DNA of 64,000 bases from an uncultured Kiritimatiellota bacterium (GTDB lineage: Bacteria > Verrucomicrobiota > Kiritimatiellia > RFP12 > UBA1067): the NCBI GenBank assembly GCA_934635385.1, contig CAKTZI010000007.1:40870-104869 (forward strand). The letters run 5' to 3'. This document shows positions 60,679 through 64,000 of the stretch, piece by piece (positions within the stretch are counted from its first letter, which is position 1; each line of letters opens with the position of its first letter). The notes beneath the pieces are model-generated. The model saw only the letters and a program-made list of their open reading frames with translations. It was not told where the DNA came from and ran no database searches. The position numbers and the translations under genes are program-made.

Positions 60679-60708
60679 ATTATACCACGTTCCGCCGAAC
60701 GCCGTCAA
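60679..60708 (-). promoter_or_regulatory. Sigma70-type promoter, copy 1 (towards RipA-like/DGR operon)
   Basis: The minus strand has TTGACG (60703-60708), an 18-base spacer ending in GTGG, and TATAAT (60679-60684). The 42-bp block 60672-60713 is identical to 61458-61499. Confidence 0.75.
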
Positions 60709-60743
60709 ATCGGGCGCGGTAAAGATCAGAGCCACACAGCCAG

Positions 60744-60768
60744 CAGATATCCCATTTGGGGATATCTG
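60744..60768. repeat. Perfect 10-bp inverted repeat after the small antitoxin gene
   Basis: CAGATATCCC and GGGATATCTG are separated by ATTTG. It abuts the stop codon of the 48-residue gene. No T-run follows on the minus strand, so it may be an operator or an RNA stability hairpin rather than an intrinsic terminator. Confidence 0.7.
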
Positions 60769-60915
60769 TCAGGCAACACGCACCGTCGTAAACCCAAGCC
60801 GTTGCGCGACTTCCAAGGCATGCTCAGTTATTTTTCGCACGTCATTCCCGCATTGCTCTGCAATTCGGCGCCGGATTTCTCGGACTTCTTGAATAATGGA
60901 TTTCTGATTAGTCAT
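60769..60915 (-). CDS. Small antitoxin-like protein (48 residues)
   Basis: It starts at ATG 60915, inside the 3' end of the PIN pseudogene, with GGAGG 6 bases before it. It is Arg/Glu-rich and helical (VREIRRRIAEQCGNDVRKI). The positions IRxxIxxQxxxD resemble the intact module's partner at 63118-63333 (IRQEISAQYDHDPYKL). It is probably the antitoxin of a PIN toxin whose gene is now broken. Confidence 0.65.
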   Translation of the reverse strand: MTNQKSIIQEVREIRRRIAEQCGNDVRKITEHALEVAQRLGFTTVRVA

Positions 60916-61423
60916 CTGTCACCTCCAGCCTTTCGTTCTCGATAAACGTCTTTGGCGTCATGATCAGCGGACAGACAAAACCAGCTGCCGCAATGATCTT
61001 GCGCGTCTTCGGCAGCGTGTGCGGATTCGCCATGTGCCTGCAGTTCCACGTCAGAAGGACGTCCATTCCCGTAATGGAAGCAACGGCAATATGGAGCGCA
61101 TCGGTCGTCTCACCCTCCGGCAGGGCGTGCCCATCTATAAGTTTGCGCGCGAGTTACGTCACATTTTCCACGTCAACCTCAACAAGAGGTATCTTCCTTA
61201 ACAAATCAATTCGCCGAGCAACGGCATCTGCCCGTCCGATGCTGGCCTCTTCGACGACATACTGCGAGACGTAGACATCGCATTTAGGGCTGTCGTTGTT
61301 CCACCACTGTCGGGTGTAAGCCTGATCGGCAGCGATTTTTGCATCATCTGTGGCATCTCCTGTCAGATAACAGATAAACGACGTCTCGCAATAGACCTTC
61401 AACTTATCTTTCTCTGCAATCAT
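60908..61423 (-). pseudogene. PIN-domain toxin gene broken by one nonsense codon
   Basis: Starting at ATG 61423 (GGAAGGAG upstream; GTG 61429 also possible), the frame encodes 89 residues beginning KLKVYCETSFICYLTG. It then meets TAA (61154-61156) and continues in the same frame for 82 residues: HALPEGETTDALHIA, GMDVLLTWNCRHMAN, CPLIMTPKTF. The whole aligns with the intact PIN protein at 63323-63820. At the stop position the intact gene has Glu (GAA-type), so one G-to-T change explains the break. PIN toxins are RNases, and loss by point mutation would relieve toxicity. Confidence 0.8.
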
Positions 61424-61464
61424 CTTCACTCCTTCCTTTAACTCCGCCGACGAAATCAGCGCGA

Positions 61465-61494
61465 ATTATACCACGTTCCGCCGAACGCCGTCAA
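61465..61494 (-). promoter_or_regulatory. Sigma70-type promoter, copy 2 (PIN module)
   Basis: TTGACG (61489-61494), an 18-base spacer and TATAAT (61465-61470) lie 42 bases before the PIN pseudogene start. The surrounding 42 bp (61458-61499) are identical to copy 1 at 60672-60713. Confidence 0.8.
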
Positions 61495-61567
61495 ATCGGC
61501 AGGTTGCGTCGTCAATTGTCCGACACTTCGTCTTTAGCCGCAAGGCGCGGCTCCGCCGCTGGCACAA

Positions 61568-61634
61568 AGAGGTATAATGTAGAACCAGTTCCTTCTTCAC
61601 GGTGGAGAAGGAACTGGTTCTACATTATACCTCT
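61568..61634. repeat. Perfect 29-bp inverted repeat with TATAAT in both arms
   Basis: Arms 61568-61596 and 61606-61634 are exact reverse complements around a 9-base loop (TCACGGTGG). Each arm starts AGAGGTATAATGTAGAACC, so a TATAAT box reads inwards on both strands. The left flank (61539-61563) is a GCGCGGCTCCGCCGC mini-hairpin like the one at 47750-47782. It could be a MITE-like insertion or a strong RNA hairpin ahead of the Phd gene. Confidence 0.85.
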
Positions 61635-61728
61635 CTGCGGCTAAGACATGGAAAACGAAGCGTCCCTTGACGGCCTTGTACATGATATGGTACAATTCAG
61701 CAAAACTGATTTCAAACAAGGAGATTTC

Positions 61729-62052
61729 ATGCCCGTACTTGAACGAACGATGAAGACCATGCGCCTCGCCGATGACGTGGTGCCCTTTTCGACCTTTCGG
61801 AAGACCATGTCGGCGTGCTTCGCGCGCAACACCAAGACCCGACGTCCGATCCTCATCACGCAGAACGGCGTTGCGTCCAAGGTCGTCATCGACGTCATCG
61901 ACTTCGACAACATCCGCGAGACGCTTGAACTGATGGGCGATGTCTGGGCGGCCGAAAAAGAACTCGACCAAGGCGAATTCACCACGCAAGACGAGGAAAT
62001 CCGCAAAGCCCATGCCGAACGTGCGCGAATCAGGAAAGAACTTGGACGATGA
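61729..62052 (+). CDS. Phd/YefM-family antitoxin (orphan)
   Basis: 107 residues. ATG 61729 has AAGGAG 5 bases upstream; the longer frame from 61648 has no such site. The fold pattern is that of Phd/YefM antitoxins: VVPFSTFRKTMSACFARNTKT, then RPILITQNGVASKVVIDVIDFDNI, then a charged helical toxin-binding tail (EEIRKAHAERARIRKELGR). The stop overlaps ATG 62049 of what should be the toxin gene, but that frame ends after 14 codons. The antitoxin is therefore left without its RelE/ParE-type partner. Confidence 0.85.
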   Translation: MPVLERTMKTMRLADDVVPFSTFRKTMSACFARNTKTRRPILITQNGVASKVVIDVIDFDNIRETLELMGDVWAAEKELDQGEFTTQDEEIRKAHAERARIRKELGR

Positions 62053-62093
62053 TTCGCTGGTCTAGAGGAAACGTGCTTCACGCCAGCCGATGA
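62049..62093 (+). pseudogene. Remnant start of a RelE/ParE-type toxin gene
   Basis: ATG 62049 overlaps the Phd stop (ATGA), the usual toxin position. The frame reads MIRWSRG and ends at TGA 62091-62093. MIRWS resembles the first strand of RelE/ParE toxins. The remainder is absent, with an AraC-regulator remnant joined directly after it, so a deletion junction is likely near 62060-62080. Confidence 0.45.
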
Positions 62094-62600
62094 TGCAGAG
62101 ACAGGCGCAACGCGCGCGGCGAGCAGCCGGTCATGCGCCGGACGAAAGCCGAGAACTGCGGCAGCGTGCCAATGCCCACGCCACGCGCGATGTCAACCAT
62201 CCTCCGCCTCGTCCGCAATCCGTTGCGCCAGTTCCAAGACGCTTTTCTCGTGCGCAGACGTCCGCCCCTTCACCAAGTCGAAGAAGCCAAGCCCGTCGAA
62301 ATGCCGAACCACGTCCTCGCCTTCGAAAATGCCGTAGACGATTCGGTTCGTCGGCTCCAGTGCCGCGATCGTCACATACGCCCCCGGATACGTGACCAGC
62401 GTCTCGCCCGGACAAAGTTCAATCGGCGCGCGGTCGCGAAAGGAAAAGCGAAACCGTCCCGCGTAGCAGCGCAGGACATCCAGCCCGTCGAACAGCAGAT
62501 CGTCCACAACGACCTTTGGCCCTGTCGTCAGGTCGGCGATCGTGCGCACCGCGACTTTCAAGTCCGCCACCCGTTCTCCTTTTCGGCTCTCCGCGCCCAC
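62078..62600 (-). pseudogene. AraC-family transcription regulator remnant
   Basis: The 5' part (62193-62600, 135 residues) is an AraC-type cupin sensor domain (GETLVTYPGAYVTIAAL, GIFEGEDVVRHFDGLGF) ending at TGA. An overlapping frame (62078-62200, 40 residues) encodes only the last helix-turn-helix of an AraC DNA-binding domain (GVGIGTLPQFSAFVRRMTGCSPRALRL). The first helix-turn-helix is missing and the two parts are out of phase, so an internal deletion has destroyed the gene. Confidence 0.65.
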
Positions 62601-62604
62601 TTAA

Positions 62605-63085
62605 CCTCGGCCCACCACTCGGCGCAGGAAAAGAAAGTGGCGTGCCTTCACATCGGATGAGGCACACCACGTATTCTGGAAAATGAAGTGGCGTGTCTCA
62701 TGACATCCACGTCTTGTAGAAGGCATCGCCAAACGCCCTTGAGAAACATGAATGATGAAGCACGCCACGTGTGAGTTGCACACGTAGCGCGATCACCGTA
62801 TTCCGCTTACTCTAATTTCTTTGGCGAAGATTTCACATGAAGCGTCATACGCTGATTCGCGTACGCGCACCGCCTTGCGGCCCCTTCGGGCGATTGCTTT
62901 CGCAATCGGGTTCCCTCCGAAAGCTTCGCTTTCTGCGGTGCATCTCACGGGTTAGGTTTCCCACCCCGCACATCTCCCGCTCCTCGGTTGCGGACGCGAC
63001 AGCGCGCGTCCCTCCCAAGTGGGGAAGCCAGCCGTTTTGGGTACTACGACCGGTCTAAATTTTCTAATCTCTCGTCAGGTTTTCC
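62605..63085. repeat. Dispersed non-coding repeat, copy B, with an extra hairpin insertion
   Basis: It matches copy A (60201-60602) along its length but carries an extra block of about 75-80 bases at roughly 62867-62947. The insertion is a string of small hairpins: CCGC-CTT-GCGG, CGATTGC-TTTC-GCAATCG (62891-62908) and GAAAGC-TTC-GCTTTC (62919-62933). No gene is supported in 62601-63117 beyond this repeat. Confidence 0.75.
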
Positions 63086-63117
63086 TTTCCTTGACTGTTG
63101 TCAATTCAAGACACCTA

Positions 63118-63333
63118 TCAAACACTCGCTCCGCAAATCGATTCCATCGGCAACGGCGCGAGCTCCCCAGCGGCGTTATAGCCCCAGAAAACCTGCCCCT
63201 GCCGAGCGCGTTCGCGCTGTTCCTGAACAACGGCGCAGTAGAGCTTGTACGGATCGTGATCATATTGCGCCGAAATCTCTTGGCGAATGCGATAAATCTC
63301 GTCGATGGGCGACTCAAGAACTTCAGACCTCAT
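63118..63333 (-). CDS. Putative antitoxin of the PIN module
   Basis: 71 residues, overlapping the end of the PIN toxin gene. ATG 63333 has GGAGG 9 bases upstream; ATG 63342 is a weaker alternative. It contains EIYRIRQEISAQYDHDPYKLY, a helical acidic segment, followed by RERARQGQVFWGYN. It resembles the shorter partner at 60769-60915 in the IRxxIxxQ segment. The toxin-first gene order is unusual for type II modules. Confidence 0.6.
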   Translation of the reverse strand: MRSEVLESPIDEIYRIRQEISAQYDHDPYKLYCAVVQEQRERARQGQVFWGYNAAGELAPLPMESICGASV

Positions 63334-63820
63334 AGTTACCATCCTCCATGAAGCGTTTCGGGGTTATGATGACGGGGCATTTCATTCCCATGCGACTCAA
63401 TAGCGTGTACGTCTTGGGAAGCGTGAACTCGTTGGCAATGTGCTTGCAATTCCAGGTGATCAAGACATCCATACCATAGAACGCCGCCGTTGCGATATGA
63501 TACGCATCGGTCGTTTCGTTCTCCGGCAAGGCGTGTTCACGAACAAGCGTGTCGGCGACTTCCCCAATACGCTCCGGCTCAATATCCAATTCAGGAATGC
63601 CGCGAATGATTCCCATGCGCTGTGCAATCTGATCAGCATTGCCTTTCCTCGCTTCTTTCGTCACGTAGCCGGACACAAAGAGATCACACAACGGCGCGAC
63701 CGCCGCCCACCATTGCCGCGATGCCGCTTGCCACGAAGCAATAGGCTCCCTTGTCGTCGGTCGCCCCGTGAGGTAGCTGACGAAAGAGGTCTCCAAATAG
63801 ACTTTTAGCTTTTGCTTCAT
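63323..63820 (-). CDS. PIN-domain (VapC-like) toxin
   Basis: 165 residues with the PIN nuclease pattern: an acidic residue in the first strand (KVYLETSFVSYLTG, Glu in place of the usual Asp), Glu in VTKEARKG, and Asp in ETTDAYHIATAA and GMDVLITWNCKHIAN. It is predicted to cleave RNA when not bound by its antitoxin. It is closely related to the broken gene at 60908-61423. The AT-rich upstream region contains TAAAAT at 63878-63883 as a candidate -10 box. Confidence 0.85.
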   Translation of the reverse strand: MKQKLKVYLETSFVSYLTGRPTTREPIASWQAASRQWWAAVAPLCDLFVSGYVTKEARKGNADQIAQRMGIIRGIPELDIEPERIGEVADTLVREHALPENETTDAYHIATAAFYGMDVLITWNCKHIANEFTLPKTYTLLSRMGMKCPVIITPKRFMEDGNYEV

Positions 63821-63928
63821 GACTTTCTGACTCGTCGTGATCGCTTACTACACAATTCGCCTAACAAAAACGGTTATATTTTATCATATTTTCAGGCCCA
63901 AAATCAACGATAGGCAATTGCTTTGTTG

Positions 63929-63982
63929 GCGGGCGAGCAAAATGAGATTTCTTGGGCGGGCAAAATGAGACACTTCCTGACA
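63929..63982. mobile_element. Possible IS21-type terminal remnant
   Basis: Two direct copies of a GGCGGGC..CAAAATGAGA motif 25 bases apart (63929-63947 and 63954-63970) are followed by a sequence whose complement begins TGTCAGGAAGTGTC. IS21-like elements have TG...CA ends with several internal short repeats. No transposase gene is in the window, so this would be a solo end or the edge of an element continuing to the right. Confidence 0.3.
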
Positions 63983-64000
63983 GTCCCGCTTGGCTCCCTC

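Larger units (their letters stand above)
60172..60768. other. Intergenic region with repeat copy A and a promoter
   Basis: About 600 bases without a convincing gene. It contains the dispersed repeat copy A (60201-60602), the TTGACG/TATAAT promoter reading towards the DGR operon (60679-60708), and an inverted repeat at 60744-60768. If the promoter serves the RipA-like gene, the whole of repeat copy A would be a 5' leader of about 500 bases. Confidence 0.5.

Noticed and set aside
60172..63117. Integron cassette array (attC sites) between the toxin modules
   Set aside because: A GTTAGGT motif occurs in both repeat copies, but no paired RYYYAAC core at attC spacing or integrase gene was found. 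The repeats are about 400 bp, unlike attC sites.

Overview
The window is GC-rich, almost fully coding and mostly read from the minus strand. It looks like a chromosome fragment of an uncultured anaerobic PVC-group bacterium, most likely Kiritimatiellota or Lentisphaerota-like. That is inferred from the mix of secreted glycosidase operons, very large MBG ('YDG') repeat proteins, a Tat-exported Gfo/Idh lipoprotein, an iron alcohol dehydrogenase beside a rubredoxin, a zinc-ribbon/PTS-IIA fusion and abundant PVC-style short palindromic and octamer repeats. No rRNA, tRNA or CRISPR array was seen.

Layout. 1-23 kb is housekeeping: partial aroC, ruvA, a UDP-sugar pyrophosphorylase, infB-nusA, a prepilin peptidase, gpsA, a TIM-barrel isomerase, rpoC-rpoB, a YmdB-type phosphodiesterase, a glutaminase-less GMP synthase, a Gfo/Idh lipoprotein, rubredoxin and Fe-ADH. 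23-35.3 kb is a secreted carbohydrate-degradation cluster with unusual fusions: rhamnosidase-like plus polysaccharide deacetylase, beta-helix plus SGNH esterase, GH31 plus nucleoside hydrolase, a double LamG-like protein carrying a G14 tract, and a second GH31. It is divergent from a NarL-type two-component system (35.4-37.2 kb). 37.3-44 kb returns to housekeeping (uridine-kinase-like, nadK, tex, zinc ribbon-IIA, uvrC, tatA). 44.2-56.2 kb encodes envelope proteins: an outer-membrane barrel, a 783-residue MBG/LRR protein and a roughly 2,680-residue MBG protein.

The most exciting system is at 56.2-60.2 kb, a complete diversity-generating retroelement (DGR). It has a secreted C-type-lectin-fold (FGE-sulfatase) target with a 133-bp variable repeat (VR), an HRDC-domain accessory protein, and a DGR-type reverse transcriptase whose own reading frame continues through the 133-bp template repeat (TR). 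TR and VR differ at 15 positions, 14 of them at TR adenines. A RipA-like membrane protein lies just upstream and the giant MBG protein starts a few bases downstream, so a single transcript could make a membrane protein, a variable lectin, the diversification enzymes and a giant surface protein.

60.2-64 kb is an accessory, lower-GC, decaying region: two related PIN toxin modules (one broken by a single nonsense codon), an orphan Phd antitoxin whose toxin is lost, a broken AraC regulator, two copies of a roughly 400-bp non-coding repeat, duplicated promoters, long inverted repeats and a possible IS end.
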